From Sedimenticola sp. (lineage in GTDB: Bacteria > Pseudomonadota > Gammaproteobacteria > Chromatiales > Chromatiaceae): 52,002 nt of DNA. Shown here piece after piece: positions 8,246 to 17,972 of the stretch. Under the pieces are notes generated by a model. It was given only the letters and a program-made list of their open reading frames with translations, was not told the DNA's origin and did no database searches. The position numbers and the translations under genes are program-made. The first letter of the stretch is position 1; every line of letters starts with the position of its first letter. The stretch is from assembly GCA_026992075.1 (NCBI GenBank), contig JALXAM010000049.1, positions 1 through 52,002 of the forward strand, in the 5' to 3' direction.

Positions 8246-8892
8246 AACACCCGGTCCACGCGCCCGGCCAGCGCCGGGTCGTGGGTGACGATGACGAAGC
8301 TGGTGCCCTGGGCGCGGTTGAGTTCCAGCATCAGGTCGTAGATGCCCGCTGCGGTGGCCGGATCCAGGTTGCCGGTGGGCTCATCCGCCAGCACACAGCC
8401 CGGCCGGGCCACCAGCGCCCGGGCCACTGCGGTGCGCTGGCGTTCTCCCCCCGACAGCTCGGAGGGTTTGTGCGCCAGCCGCTCGCCGAGCCCCACCCGC
8501 TGCAGCATCTCCCGCGCCCGGCTGCGCGCCTCGGATATGGGCACCCGGCGCAGCAACAGCGGCATGGCCACGTTCTCCAGCGCGGTGAACTCGGGCAGCA
8601 GATGATGGAACTGGTAGATGAAGCCCAGGTGGCGGTTGCGCAGCTGGCAGCGCCTGGGCTCGGGAAGAGTGGAAAAGGGCTTCCCTTGCAGCCATACCTC
8701 TCCGCCGTCGGGTTCGTCCAGCCCGCCCAGGCAGTGGAGCAGCGTGCTCTTGCCCGAGCCGGAGGCGCCGAGAATGGCCACCTGTTCCCCCTGCACCACC
8801 TGCAGGTCCACCCCGCGCAACACCTCCACCGCCACCGGCCCGGTGGTATAGGTGCGCCGCAGGCCACGGCTCTCCAGAACCGGGTTACTCAT
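8212..8892 (-). CDS. lolD: Lipoprotein-releasing system ATP-binding protein
   Basis: A 226-residue ABC ATPase that powers extraction of mature lipoproteins from the inner membrane for transfer to LolA. It has Walker [10 protein letters not shown] (about residue 40), the ABC signature [15 protein letters not shown], Walker [13 protein letters not shown] and the switch histidine in [30 protein letters not shown] is the characteristic LolD stretch. The start [13 protein letters not shown] overlaps the 3' end of the permease gene by eight bases. It overlaps DUF2062 tail to tail by 34 bases. Confidence 0.95.
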   Translation of the reverse strand: MSNPVLESRGLRRTYTTGPVAVEVLRGVDLQVVQGEQVAILGASGSGKSTLLHCLGGLDEPDGGEVWLQGKPFSTLPEPRRCQLRNRHLGFIYQFHHLLPEFTALENVAMPLLLRRVPISEARSRAREMLQRVGLGERLAHKPSELSGGERQRTAVARALVARPGCVLADEPTGNLDPATAAGIYDLMLELNRAQGTSFVIVTHDPALAGRVDRVFQLEEGVLRPR

Positions 8893-10129
8893 AACGCAGC
8901 GCCTCCGCCGGCAGAGTGCGATAGGCATTCCAGGCAGGATAGAGAGTCATCAGGAAGCTGGTGACAAAGGAACCCAGCCCCACCAGAGCCACGTCGTCCC
9001 AATGCAGGTCGGAGGGAAGCTTGCTGATGTAGTAGACATCGGGGTCGATGAAGTGGACACCAAACAGCTGCTCGATCCAGGCCACCGCCTGCTCCACGTT
9101 GAGCGCCAGCAGCACCCCGCCAACGACGCCCAGCAGGGTCCCCACCAGACCGATCACCGATCCCTGCACGATGAAGATATGCATGATCTGACGCGGCGAT
9201 GCGCCGAAGGTCTTGAGGATGGCGATGTCGGCCCGCTTGTCCACCACCAGCATCACCAAGGTGGCGACGATGTTGAAGGCGGCGATCACCACGATGAAGA
9301 AGAGCAGCAGCCCCATCATGCGCTTCTCCATGCGCAAGGCGGCGAAGAAATTGCGGTGCTGGTCGGTCCAGTCGGTGACCCGAAACCAGCCGTGGAACTG
9401 CCGCGCCAGCTCCAGGGAGACCTGGCGCGCGGCGAAGACATCGTCCAGCTTCAGTCGAATGCCGGTCACTCCCTCCATCTTCAACAGTTTCGCCAGATCC
9501 TGCATGTTCACCAGGGCTACCCCCCGGTCGTACTCCCCCATGCCCACCGAGAAGATGCCGCTCACAAGGAAACGCTTCATGCGCGGCACCGAGCCAGCCG
9601 GGGTGGCGGTGAAACGGGGCACCAGTACCGTCACCCGGTCTCCCACCCGGACTCCCAGCGCCAGCGCCAGCTCACTGCCGAGCACGATGCGGAAGCTGCC
9701 GGGCTCCAGGTCGGCCAGCTTTCCCTGCTCCATGTGTTCGCCCACCTCCACCACCGAGGGCTCCAGCGCTGGATCGATGCCCCGCACCATGGCGCCACTC
9801 ACCTGGCGCCCATGTACCAGCATGGTCTGGCTCTCCACATAGGGGGCCGCCCCCACCACCCGGGGGTGGCGCAGGGCCTTTTCCAGGGCGCCGCGCCACT
9901 CCTGGAGGCTGCCGGTGACGGCGCGGATATCGGCATGAGAGGCCATGCCCAGGATGCGCTCCCGTACCTCCTTGTGGAAGCCGTTCATCACCGAGAGCAC
10001 GGTGATGAGCACGATCACCCCCAGAGTGATCCCCAGGGTGGAGATGAAGGAGATGAAGGAGATGAAATGGTTGCGGCGCTCGGCCCGGGTGTAGCGCAGG
10101 CCGATCCAGATGGAGAGCGGATAGAACAT
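8885..10129 (-). CDS. lolC: Lipoprotein-releasing system permease (LolC/LolE/LolF type)
   Basis: A 414-residue inner-membrane permease with an N-terminal transmembrane helix (residues 20-48), a large periplasmic domain and three C-terminal helices (about 265-300, 315-345, 380-405), the MacB/LolC plan. The N-terminus [27 protein letters not shown] is typical. Only one permease gene accompanies lolD here, so the exporter may be a homodimeric LolF-type D2F2 complex and not LolCDE; a lolE elsewhere cannot be excluded. On the minus strand a perfect TATAAT (10143-10138) sits nine bases before the ATG, which would give an almost leaderless transcript. Confidence 0.92.
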   Translation of the reverse strand: MFYPLSIWIGLRYTRAERRNHFISFISFISTLGITLGVIVLITVLSVMNGFHKEVRERILGMASHADIRAVTGSLQEWRGALEKALRHPRVVGAAPYVESQTMLVHGRQVSGAMVRGIDPALEPSVVEVGEHMEQGKLADLEPGSFRIVLGSELALALGVRVGDRVTVLVPRFTATPAGSVPRMKRFLVSGIFSVGMGEYDRGVALVNMQDLAKLLKMEGVTGIRLKLDDVFAARQVSLELARQFHGWFRVTDWTDQHRNFFAALRMEKRMMGLLLFFIVVIAAFNIVATLVMLVVDKRADIAILKTFGASPRQIMHIFIVQGSVIGLVGTLLGVVGGVLLALNVEQAVAWIEQLFGVHFIDPDVYYISKLPSDLHWDDVALVGLGSFVTSFLMTLYPAWNAYRTLPAEALRYE

Positions 10130-10137
10130 GGGGCGGC

Positions 10138-10143
10138 ATTATA
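10138..10143 (-). promoter_or_regulatory. TATAAT -10 box directly before the Lol permease start
   Basis: A perfect TATAAT on the minus strand whose last base is nine bases from the lolC start codon. The hexamer 17 bases further upstream (GGTCAC) is a poor -35. If used, transcription would begin about three bases before the ATG. The alternative is readthrough from the PEP-CTERM gene 67 bp upstream. Confidence 0.35.
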
Positions 10144-10196
10144 CGCCAGGCGGAACGGACGTGACCGAACCGCCCGGCGGCCGTCGGAAGAAGGTC

Positions 10197-11021
10197 TCAT
10201 CTCGGCCGACGCCGTCCCACCCCCAGGAGCGCCAGGCCGAGTCCCACGAGCGCCAACGTCGGTGGCGCCGGAATCTGTTGGGGATCCGGATCCACCTGGA
10301 TCCAGTCGTTGGCGCACCATTGCGTCCAGTGGGCCAGGAAGGGATCGCCATTCACATCCAGTCCCAGAAGGCCGAGATCCACCTTCGCTTCGATCACATA
10401 ATGTTCTCCGGTGTATGGCCCGATCCGGTCCTTCAGCGTGGCGCCTCCATAACTGCCCTTCTTGTAAACCAGCTCGGCCTCACCTTTCCTGGTTCCGCTC
10501 TTCACCGCCACCGGATGGGCCTGTTTGTAATCGTTGGCGTTCGCGGGATCGTAGGCATTTGCACCAGTCCACAGCCCGTAGAACCACTCATCCACTGCGA
10601 CCACGTCTCCCGCTGTGTATCCATCATGGTCCTGGGTAACGATGGCGACCTCGAAGGAATCATCGTTGCCCCCCGGCCATCCAAGATTGATGGCGATGTC
10701 GCCTCCGGGATATCTCACATCGGTTCCCGGCGCACGGCCGGTGACGATGGCGATATAGAGGTCGTCACCGGAAATATCCACGTAGATCGCCTCGGCATCA
10801 TAATTCTGGCCACCGTACCCTGGATTCAGGTAAGAGGTAATCTGATCCTCGGCAGCCCATTTCACTCCTGCCTTGGGCAGCCAGTCGTCCGCCGACCTGG
10901 TCGGCGCACCGGCCAGCCAGTCCTGGAGGTCACCGTCGATCACATAGGCCCCGGCCGGTGGTGCCATGGTGAAAGCGGCCAGCAAGGTCATGCCAGCCAA
11001 CAGATTCTTTTGATTCTTCAT
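10197..11021 (-). CDS. Secreted PEP-CTERM-like protein with a CBM9/DOMON-like body
   Basis: A 274-residue exported protein. Residues 1-25 are a signal peptide (MKNQKNLLAGMTLLAAFTMA). The mature part opens YVIDGDLQDWL, the IDGDxxDW start seen in CBM9-like and related beta-sandwich domains. The C-terminus IPAPPTLALVGLGLALLGV followed by GRRRPR has the proline motif, single hydrophobic helix and arginine cluster of PEP-CTERM sorting signals, cut and anchored by an exosortase. No exosortase gene is in the window. A longer frame reaches 11063, but a sigma-54 promoter covers 11060-11074, so translation must start at the 11021 ATG, which has GGGAG upstream. Likely an extracellular or surface protein tied to exopolysaccharide production. 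Confidence 0.75.
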   Translation of the reverse strand: MKNQKNLLAGMTLLAAFTMAPPAGAYVIDGDLQDWLAGAPTRSADDWLPKAGVKWAAEDQITSYLNPGYGGQNYDAEAIYVDISGDDLYIAIVTGRAPGTDVRYPGGDIAINLGWPGGNDDSFEVAIVTQDHDGYTAGDVVAVDEWFYGLWTGANAYDPANANDYKQAHPVAVKSGTRKGEAELVYKKGSYGGATLKDRIGPYTGEHYVIEAKVDLGLLGLDVNGDPFLAHWTQWCANDWIQVDPDPQQIPAPPTLALVGLGLALLGVGRRRPR

Positions 11022-11059
11022 GGGGCGTGCTCCCGCTTTTTTCGGTAGCACTTTCCCTA

Positions 11060-11074
11060 GCAACTACGGTGCCA
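11060..11074 (-). promoter_or_regulatory. Sigma-54 (RpoN) promoter of the PEP-CTERM-like gene
   Basis: On the minus strand the sequence is TGGCACCGTAGTTGC: TGGCAC, five bases, TTGC, a full match to the -24/-12 consensus with the required GG-to-GC spacing. Transcription should start near 11048, giving a leader of about 27 bases with GGGAG before the 11021 ATG. PEP-CTERM genes of exopolysaccharide-forming bacteria are known to be under RpoN and the PrsK/PrsR pair, so the promoter type fits the gene product. Confidence 0.85.
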
Positions 11075-11233
11075 GCACCATTGAACGCCACCGGCTCCCC
11101 GCTGGCACAAATCTGCCGCAGCGGAGCCTGGTGGCTCGATGAAACAACCACTTGGAGCCTGGTTCGGAGAATGAAGGTGAAGAATCAAGAAGGCGGGTGA
11201 CCGGAGCGAGCCCGGCACCAAGAGCTGCCTGCC

Positions 11234-11251
11234 TGTAAGGATAATTTTACA
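11234..11251 (-). promoter_or_regulatory. Candidate enhancer site for the sigma-54 promoter
   Basis: TGTAAGGATAATTTTACA is an inverted repeat (TGTAA, eight bases, TTACA) about 165 bases upstream of the sigma-54 -24 element, the usual distance for a bacterial enhancer-binding protein such as PrsR. It is also an AT-rich island in GC-rich DNA. The assignment rests only on symmetry and distance. Confidence 0.4.
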
Positions 11252-11299
11252 AACGACTGTCCGCCGCTGACGGGATTGGTCACCCAACCCGCGGAAATG

Positions 11300-11623
11300 T
11301 CAGCTCTTTTTACGCTTCTGTTTGCGTTTTTGCTTGCGCACCGCTTTTTGCGCCTTGGCCTTGGCCGCCGCTTTCCTGGCCTGCCGGGCAGAGTACTTGC
11401 GGTATTCCTTCAGCTGACGCTCCAGCTCGGCATGCTCGCTTTGCTTTTTCTTTCGCTGGCTGGCCACCTTTTCCATCACCACCTTGGCTTTGGTCAGCGC
11501 CTCATCGGCATCCCGAGCCGCTTTCTGCGCCTGGACGGCCGCCTTGCGTGCCTTGCGAATGGCCTTTTCCAGCTTGGCCAGGGTCTTCTCTTCCTTGGCC
11601 TGTTTCCTCTCCTTCTTCGCCAT
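11300..11623 (-). CDS. Lysine-rich, histone H1-like coiled-coil protein, 107 aa
   Basis: A small, very basic protein: 28 of 107 residues are lysine and about 12 are arginine, and alanine is also abundant. It has no signal peptide. Residues 10-75 show heptad-like AxxAxKAxK patterns expected of a long helix or coiled coil, and the last 25 residues (KAKAQKAVRKQKRKQKRKKS) form a nearly pure basic tail like histone H1 or AlgP. It starts 12 bases after the ppk2 stop and is surely co-transcribed with it. It may bind DNA, RNA or polyphosphate; the pairing with a polyphosphate enzyme makes the last an attractive idea, but no family function is known to me. Confidence 0.7.
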   Translation of the reverse strand: MAKKERKQAKEEKTLAKLEKAIRKARKAAVQAQKAARDADEALTKAKVVMEKVASQRKKKQSEHAELERQLKEYRKYSARQARKAAAKAKAQKAVRKQKRKQKRKKS

Positions 11624-11635
11624 GGGCGATCTCCT

Positions 11636-12535
11636 TCAGTAGTTGTTGTAGACCTTGGAGGGGGGGCCGACGATGAGAGGATCGGGTTCCCCCACCACTT
11701 CGTGGTCCTTGTTGGGATAGTCGAGCTGGTGCAGGAAATGGCGCATGCAGTTGATGCGGGCCCGCTTCTTGTCGTCGGATTTCACCACCGTCCAGGGCGC
11801 ATCGGCGGTGTTGGTGTAGAAGAACATCGCCTTGCGTGCGTTGGTGTAATCGTCCCACCGCTCCAGGGACTCCAGGTCGATGGGGCTGAGCTTCCAGTGC
11901 TTGAGCGGATCATGGTAGCGGGAATGGAATCGGCGCAGCTGTTCCTGGCGGCTCACCGAGAACCAGTACTTGTAGAAGATGGTGTCCGAGTTGACCAGCA
12001 TGGTTTCCAGCTGCGGTGCCTGGCGCAGAAACTCCAGGTACTCCTCGTCGGTGCAGAACCCCATGACCCGCTCCACACCGGCACGGTTGTACCAGGAGCG
12101 GTCGAAGAAGACCATCTCTCCCCGAGTGGGGAGGTGGCGGATGTAGCGCTGGAAATACCATTCCCCCCGCTCCCGCTCGGAAGGCTTCTCCAGCGCCACC
12201 ACATGGGCCGCCCGCGGATTGAGATGCTCCATGAAGCGCTTGATGGTACCCCCCTTGCCGGCGGCGTCACGCCCTTCGAAGATGGCCAGAATCTTCTTGC
12301 CCTCCTCCTTCACCCAGGCCTGCACCTTGAGCAGCTCGATCTGCAGCAGGTGTTTCTCATGCTCATACTCTTCCAGGCCCATTTTCTCCGGGTAGGGATA
12401 TTCGCCCAATTCGTAGCTCAGGCGCAGCAGCTTCTTGCCGGAAATGATCTTCGGCGATTCCAGAACCTTCTTGGGATTGCTCAGCCGCTTGAGCAACTTC
12501 TGCAAAGTTTCCCGGTTCTTCTTTTTCTTGCCCAT
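11636..12535 (-). CDS. ppk2: Polyphosphate kinase 2
   Basis: A 299-residue PPK2-family phosphotransferase that moves phosphate between polyphosphate and nucleotides. It has a basic N-terminus (MGKKKKNRETLQKLLKRL), Walker A at residues 87-96 (EGRDAAGKGG), Walker B in MVFFDRSWYNRAG near 143-155, and a lid with SRYHDPLKHWKLSPIDL. This is the single-domain type; whether it prefers ADP, GDP or AMP cannot be read with confidence. AGGAGAAGG lies just before the ATG. A TTGAGC-17-ATTAAT promoter candidate is upstream, and a lysine-rich protein gene follows within 12 bases. Confidence 0.93.
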   Translation of the reverse strand: MGKKKKNRETLQKLLKRLSNPKKVLESPKIISGKKLLRLSYELGEYPYPEKMGLEEYEHEKHLLQIELLKVQAWVKEEGKKILAIFEGRDAAGKGGTIKRFMEHLNPRAAHVVALEKPSERERGEWYFQRYIRHLPTRGEMVFFDRSWYNRAGVERVMGFCTDEEYLEFLRQAPQLETMLVNSDTIFYKYWFSVSRQEQLRRFHSRYHDPLKHWKLSPIDLESLERWDDYTNARKAMFFYTNTADAPWTVVKSDDKKRARINCMRHFLHQLDYPNKDHEVVGEPDPLIVGPPSKVYNNY

Positions 12536-12602
12536 GGAGCCTTCTCCTGAGGTCAGGTTTCAGTGGTTGGGGAGCCCGACGAAGCATCAGGCAACTTTAA
12601 TT

Positions 12603-12631
12603 ATTAATTGTATTCCGCGGTTCTTGCTCAA
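12603..12631 (-). promoter_or_regulatory. Candidate sigma-70 promoter of ppk2
   Basis: On the minus strand, TTGAGC (12631-12626), 17 bases, then ATTAAT (12608-12603), inside an AT-rich patch in GC-rich DNA. The predicted start near 12596 leaves a leader of about 60 bases before the ppk2 ATG. The opposite strand of this 200-base divergent region must also drive the gene at 12736, but no clear hexamers were found for it. Confidence 0.45.
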
Positions 12632-12735
12632 AACATGCGACAGGTCAACAAACGGGTTACGGCAAGGAATTATTCTTACCGATGCCTGCCGGGTTATATT
12701 CCCACCTTGCACCGAAATCGGGGGAATCCTACAAA

Positions 12736-13038
12736 ATGATCAAGCTCCCTTACCTGGCCCTGACGATGGGGCTTCTTCTCTCCGCCATGGCGCTCCGCGC
12801 CGAGGTGCTCAACCTGCCGCAGGACACCGGGGAGGAGTCCGGTGCCTGGGTGAAGATGCCGGCACGGGGCATGACCATGAAGAAGGTACGCATGTGGTTC
12901 GGCGAACCGGTGAAGCAATACCCTGCTGTGGGCGACCCGCCCATCACCCGCTGGGAATATCCCAATTACATCGTCTATTTCGAATACGACCGGGTCATCG
13001 AGGCAGTGCGCAAGCGGAAGCCGGCCACTTCCGACTGA
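12736..13038 (+). CDS. Small exported protein of unknown function, 100 aa
   Basis: Residues 1-21 (MIKLPYLALTMGLLLSAMALRA) form a signal peptide with cleavage likely after LRA. The mature part of about 80 residues contains MTMKKVRMWFGEPVKQYPAVGDPPITRWEY and then an alternating hydrophobic strand (YIVYFEYDRVI). The helix-then-GEP pattern recalls the BamE/SmpA-type fold, in which a small helix precedes FG.P, but similarity is only at pattern level. The frame is open further upstream to 12682; the start chosen is the one directly before the signal peptide. No assigned role. It stands alone between divergent ppk2 and the same-strand folD. Confidence 0.7.
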   Translation: MIKLPYLALTMGLLLSAMALRAEVLNLPQDTGEESGAWVKMPARGMTMKKVRMWFGEPVKQYPAVGDPPITRWEYPNYIVYFEYDRVIEAVRKRKPATSD

Positions 13039-13121
13039 CAGCCTGCCGGCGGCTCTTTGGCAAGGCGCCCAGCCGGGAGTAGAATGCCCTCCCTGTTTCA
13101 GCAGCTACGGGGTATCCCTCC

Positions 13122-13976
13122 ATGAGCGCCACCATTCTCGACGGCAAGGCCATCGCGGCGGAACTTCGTGCCACCATCCGGGACGAGGTGCAGGCCCTCC
13201 TGGCGGTGGGTCACCGCCCTCCGGGACTGGCCGTGGTCCTGGTGGGGGAGGACCCCGCCTCCCAGGTCTACGTGCGCAACAAGGAGAGGGCCTGCCAGGA
13301 GGTCGGGTTTCATTCCGAGCTCATCCGCCTGCCGGCCGAGACCAGCGAAGGAGAACTCATCGAACTCATCGACGAGCTCAACCACCGCAACGAGATCGAC
13401 GGCATTCTGGTGCAGCTGCCGCTACCCGGACACATCGATGAGGAGACGGTGATCGAGCGCATCCTCCCCACCAAGGACGTGGACGGCTTCCACCCATATA
13501 ATATGGGCCGGCTCACCCTGCGCATGCCGTTGCTGCGCCCCTGCACCCCCAAGGGGGTGATGACCATGCTGGGTCGTACCGGGGTGAACCTGGAGGGTCT
13601 GGACGCGGTGATCATCGGCCAGTCCAATATCGTCGGCCGCCCCATGGCCCTGGAGCTGTTGATGGCGCGCTGCACCATCACCGTCTGCCACAGCCGCACC
13701 AGGGATCTCGCCGACAAGGTGCGCGGCGCCGACCTGCTGGTGGCTGCGGTGGGCCGCCCCGAGTTCGTCCCCGGCGACTGGATCAAGCCCGGGGCCATCG
13801 TCATCGACGTCGGGATAAACCGGCGGGAGGACGGCAGCCTGTGCGGCGACGTGGACTTCGAGGCGGCCAAGGAGAAGGCCGCCTGGATCACCCCCGTCCC
13901 CGGCGGCGTGGGGCCGATGACGGTGGCGACGCTGCTGGAGAACACCCTCCAGGCGGCGAAGTTGCACAACAATTGA
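13122..13976 (+). CDS. folD: Bifunctional methylene-THF dehydrogenase/methenyl-THF cyclohydrolase
   Basis: A 284-residue cytoplasmic enzyme that interconverts 5,10-methylene-THF and 10-formyl-THF. Visible signatures are [15 protein letters not shown] near residues 46-60 (catalytic lysine), [12 protein letters not shown] near 95, [15 protein letters not shown] near 166-180 (NADP-binding loop) and [17 protein letters not shown] near the C-terminus. The length matches the family. It supplies 10-formyl-THF for purines and initiator tRNA; 10-formyl-THF is also the substrate of HypX encoded in this window, though the genes are far apart. A palindromic repeat follows its stop. Confidence 0.97.
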   Translation: MSATILDGKAIAAELRATIRDEVQALLAVGHRPPGLAVVLVGEDPASQVYVRNKERACQEVGFHSELIRLPAETSEGELIELIDELNHRNEIDGILVQLPLPGHIDEETVIERILPTKDVDGFHPYNMGRLTLRMPLLRPCTPKGVMTMLGRTGVNLEGLDAVIIGQSNIVGRPMALELLMARCTITVCHSRTRDLADKVRGADLLVAAVGRPEFVPGDWIKPGAIVIDVGINRREDGSLCGDVDFEAAKEKAAWITPVPGGVGPMTVATLLENTLQAAKLHNN

Positions 13977-13985
13977 AACAAAACA

Positions 13986-14192
13986 GGTAGGTCGGGCTTC
14001 AGCCCGACGAACCCCGCGACAAAGCTTGAAAGCCGGTGGGGGAACCTTCCTGGCGGGGTTTCGGCAGCAGGGATGCTGCCGCAAAGCCTACAGGGATGTA
14101 TTCACGGCGTCCCCGCCAGGAAGGTTCCCCCACCGGCCCCGCGAATCGGTTGAGACCAATGAGGCAATCTGTCGGGCTGAAGCCCGGCCTAC
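13986..14192 (+). repeat. Composite palindromic element, copy 1
   Basis: A nested palindrome between folD and ettA. The outer units contain TCGGGCTTCAGCCCGA (13992-14007) and its inverted partner at 14171-14192. Inside are two arms, 14032-14058 and 14111-14137, which are a perfect 27-bp inverted repeat. Between them lies a 52-bp core (14059-14110) with GCAGGGATGCTGCCG and ATGTATTCACGGCGT. Copies 2 and 3 share the core but not the arm sequence. It lies in the folD-ettA transcript in core-sense orientation and could form a very stable hairpin there. Confidence 0.85.
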
Positions 14193-14232
14193 GGACAGCA
14201 AACAGAGACGTTCGAGCACATCCGTTTCCAAC

Positions 14233-15900
<1,668 letters not shown>

Positions 15901-15901
15901 G

Positions 15902-16067
15902 TTTCTTACCCCCTCACCCCGGCCCTCTCCCGGGGGAGAGGGATAAATCTGCGTAGGTTGGGCAAAGCGAAGCGTGCCCAACGAAACAAGAGAACGTCGG
16001 GCACGGCGCTACGCGCCTTTGCCCGACCTACAGCATTGCTCTCTTTCCGGTAGAAAGGCGGGGTGAG
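15902..16067. repeat. REP-like palindromes between convergent ettA and msrQ
   Basis: Three palindromic units lie here. CCCTCTCCCGGGGGAGAGGG sits at 15923-15942. GTTGGGCA/TGCCCAAC flank an AAGCGAAGCG loop (15957-15982). GTCGGGCA/TGCCCGAC lie at 15997-16027. The last two also pair as an outer repeat (GTAGGTTGGGCAAA with TTTGCCCGACCTAC). This resembles a bacterial interspersed mosaic element and may end transcription from both sides. No other terminator is visible between the two convergent genes. Confidence 0.65.
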
Positions 16068-16071
16068 GGAA

Positions 16072-16644
16072 TCATCCAACCCACCGCTTCACCGGCAACC
16101 TCAACCCCATCAACACCGCAAACACCCCCAGGTAGATCAGCGGCTCGCGCACGTCGGCCTTCACCAGCCACCAGTAGTGGAGTACCCCCAGCAGCGCCGC
16201 CAGGTAGGCCAGCCGATGGAGGCGCTTCCAGTTGGCCCCCAGGCGCCGCATGCTGAAAGCGTTGGAGGTGATTGCCAGTACCAGCAGGATCAGCAGGGCC
16301 GCAAACCCCACCATGATGTAAGGGCGTTTGGAAAGATCCTCCAGCACCAGCCCCCACACCAGCTCGCGGTCGAGCACCAGCCAGATGGTGAAGTGGAGCA
16401 CCGCGTAGAAGAAGCTGAACAGCCCCAGCATCCGCCGCCAGAGCACCGGTCGCCGCCAGCCAGTGAGCCGCCGCAACGGGGTGATCGCCAGGGTTACCAG
16501 CAGTAGTCGCAAAGCCCAGTCGCCGGTTCCGTGGAGCAGAGCCTCCACCGGGTTGGGCTGCAGGGCACCGCTGTAGAGGCCCCAGGCGAGATGCGCCAGT
16601 GGCAGCAGGCAGAGCAGAAAAATCGATGGTTTGAGGAACCTCAT
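16072..16644 (-). CDS. msrQ: Methionine sulfoxide reductase haem subunit MsrQ
   Basis: A 190-residue inner-membrane b-type haem protein that passes quinol electrons to MsrP. It has five or six hydrophobic helices. The conserved histidines are visible in FYAVLHFTIWLVLD and in WKRLHRLAYLAALLGVLHYWW, the YedZ/FRD haem ligands. An ATG at 16650 is also possible, but GGAAG lies six bases before the 16644 ATG and touches the other, so 16644 is preferred. msrP lies upstream on the same strand. The 230 bases between them hold copy 2 of the composite palindromic repeat, an unusual interruption of a pair that is normally adjacent. Confidence 0.93.
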   Translation of the reverse strand: MRFLKPSIFLLCLLPLAHLAWGLYSGALQPNPVEALLHGTGDWALRLLLVTLAITPLRRLTGWRRPVLWRRMLGLFSFFYAVLHFTIWLVLDRELVWGLVLEDLSKRPYIMVGFAALLILLVLAITSNAFSMRRLGANWKRLHRLAYLAALLGVLHYWWLVKADVREPLIYLGVFAVLMGLRLPVKRWVG

Positions 16645-16655
16645 CCACATCTTCC

Positions 16656-16848
16656 GCAGGCCGGACTTCAGCTCGACTTAATCACCAACAGTGTTTGGAG
16701 GCCAGTAGGCCGGTTCTCGTAGCGGGACCTCGGAGGCATGGATGCCGACGCGGAGCCTGCAGGGATGTATTCACGGCGTTCACCGCTACGAGAGCCGGTC
16801 TGCTGGCCCGGGAAAGCGTTCCAGTTGTCGGGCTGAAGCCCGACCTAC
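16656..16848 (+). repeat. Composite palindromic element, copy 2
   Basis: Same plan as copy 1. The outer units are degenerate GACTTCAGCTCGA (16664-16676) and TCGGGCTGAAGCCCGA (16828-16843). Arms at 16700-16725 and 16773-16798 pair over 26 positions: 23 Watson-Crick and 3 G.T pairs on the plus strand. The core, 16727-16772, contains GGCATGGATGCCGACGC and ATGTATTCACGGCGTT. Arm sequence is unrelated to copy 1, while the core is nearly the same. It sits between msrP and msrQ, antisense to their transcript. Confidence 0.85.
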
Positions 16849-16874
16849 CACACACGGACAGGACTGGGAGGAAA

Positions 16875-17843
16875 TCAGAAGTACTTCCTCAGGTCCATCC
16901 CACGGTAGAGCCCGGCCACCTGCTCAGCGTAGCCGTTGAAGGGCAGCGTGGGTTGTTTCTCGGCGAAAATGCCTTTTCCCAGCACCCGCTCACGCTTCTG
17001 GCTCCAACGGGGGTGGTCCACCGCCGGGTTGACGTTGGCATAGAAGCCATATTCGTCGGGTTGCAGGATGTTCCAGGTGTTGCGCGGCTGTTTCTCGGTG
17101 AAGCGGATGGATACGATGGACTTGATGCTCTTGAAGCCATATTTCCACGGCACCACCAGCCGCAGGGGCGCGCCGTTCTGGGCGGGTAGTTCCTTGCCAT
17201 AGAGCCCCGTGGCGATGAGGGTCAGCGGATGCATCGCCTCGTCCATGCGCAAACCTTCCACATAGGGCCAGGGAAGAATGTCCCTCTTCTGGCCGGGCAT
17301 CCGCTCAGGATCGTAGAGAGTACGGAATTCCACGTACTTGGCCCGGGAAGTGGGCTGGAACCGTTTTAGCAGCTTGGACAGGGGAAAGCCCTCCCAGGGC
17401 ACCACCATGGCCCAGGCTTCCACACAGCGAAACCGGTAGATTCGCTCCTCACTTGGAAACAGCTTGAGGATCTCCTCGATATCCAGAATGCCCGGTTTCT
17501 CGCATTCCCCTGATATCTCCACACTCCAGGGCCGGGTCTTCAGGTAGTGTGCATTTTCAGCAGGAGTCTGCTTGCCCACTCCTAGCTCGTAGAAATTGTT
17601 GTAGTGCGTGATGTACTTGTAGGGGGTAGGTTGGAGCGGACCGGTGGCGACGAATGCCGCATCGTCCGGCGCCTCATCGGGCCGCCCGGACATGGCATCC
17701 ACGTAACGCACCAGGCCGGCCCCACCCAGCAAGGTTCCGGCACCGAGCAGACCGGCCGCTCCGATGATCTTGCGGCGCGACTTCCAGAGCTTCTCATCGG
17801 TGATCCTGGAAGAAAGAATTCGGGGCGGCTGGAATCGCTTCAT
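16875..17843 (-). CDS. msrP: Protein-methionine-sulfoxide reductase catalytic subunit MsrP
   Basis: A 322-residue periplasmic molybdoenzyme of the sulfite-oxidase fold that repairs oxidised methionines in envelope proteins. The N-terminus carries a twin-arginine signal, [10 protein letters not shown] at residues 22-31, followed by a hydrophobic stretch. Cys140 in YRFRCVEAW is the molybdenum ligand. [16 protein letters not shown] and the C-terminal [12 protein letters not shown] are typical of YedY. Its membrane partner MsrQ is encoded downstream on the same strand, beyond a palindromic repeat. Confidence 0.95.
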   Translation of the reverse strand: MKRFQPPRILSSRITDEKLWKSRRKIIGAAGLLGAGTLLGGAGLVRYVDAMSGRPDEAPDDAAFVATGPLQPTPYKYITHYNNFYELGVGKQTPAENAHYLKTRPWSVEISGECEKPGILDIEEILKLFPSEERIYRFRCVEAWAMVVPWEGFPLSKLLKRFQPTSRAKYVEFRTLYDPERMPGQKRDILPWPYVEGLRMDEAMHPLTLIATGLYGKELPAQNGAPLRLVVPWKYGFKSIKSIVSIRFTEKQPRNTWNILQPDEYGFYANVNPAVDHPRWSQKRERVLGKGIFAEKQPTLPFNGYAEQVAGLYRGMDLRKYF

Positions 17844-17972
17844 GACTTTGATTCTTATTCCTGTAACGACCCGATTTACCAGCAGGCAGCTGTGGCATAG
17901 GCAACTTTCAGCCTGCGGCCGCTCTCCGTCGAGTCAGGGCATGTCGGCAATCCGTTCCCTGGGTGCCGCGGG

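Noticed and set aside
11272-11293. Hairpin with a GTGA loop after the lysine-rich gene as a terminator
   Set aside because: It has a bulged seven-pair stem and no U-tract on the minus strand; the end of the ppk2 transcript is unresolved.
16695-17189. Plus-strand frame running through palindromic copy 2
   Set aside because: It spans the repeat and then runs antisense to msrP; the repeat-encoded peptide also appears in frames at copies 1 and 3 only because the core is shared.
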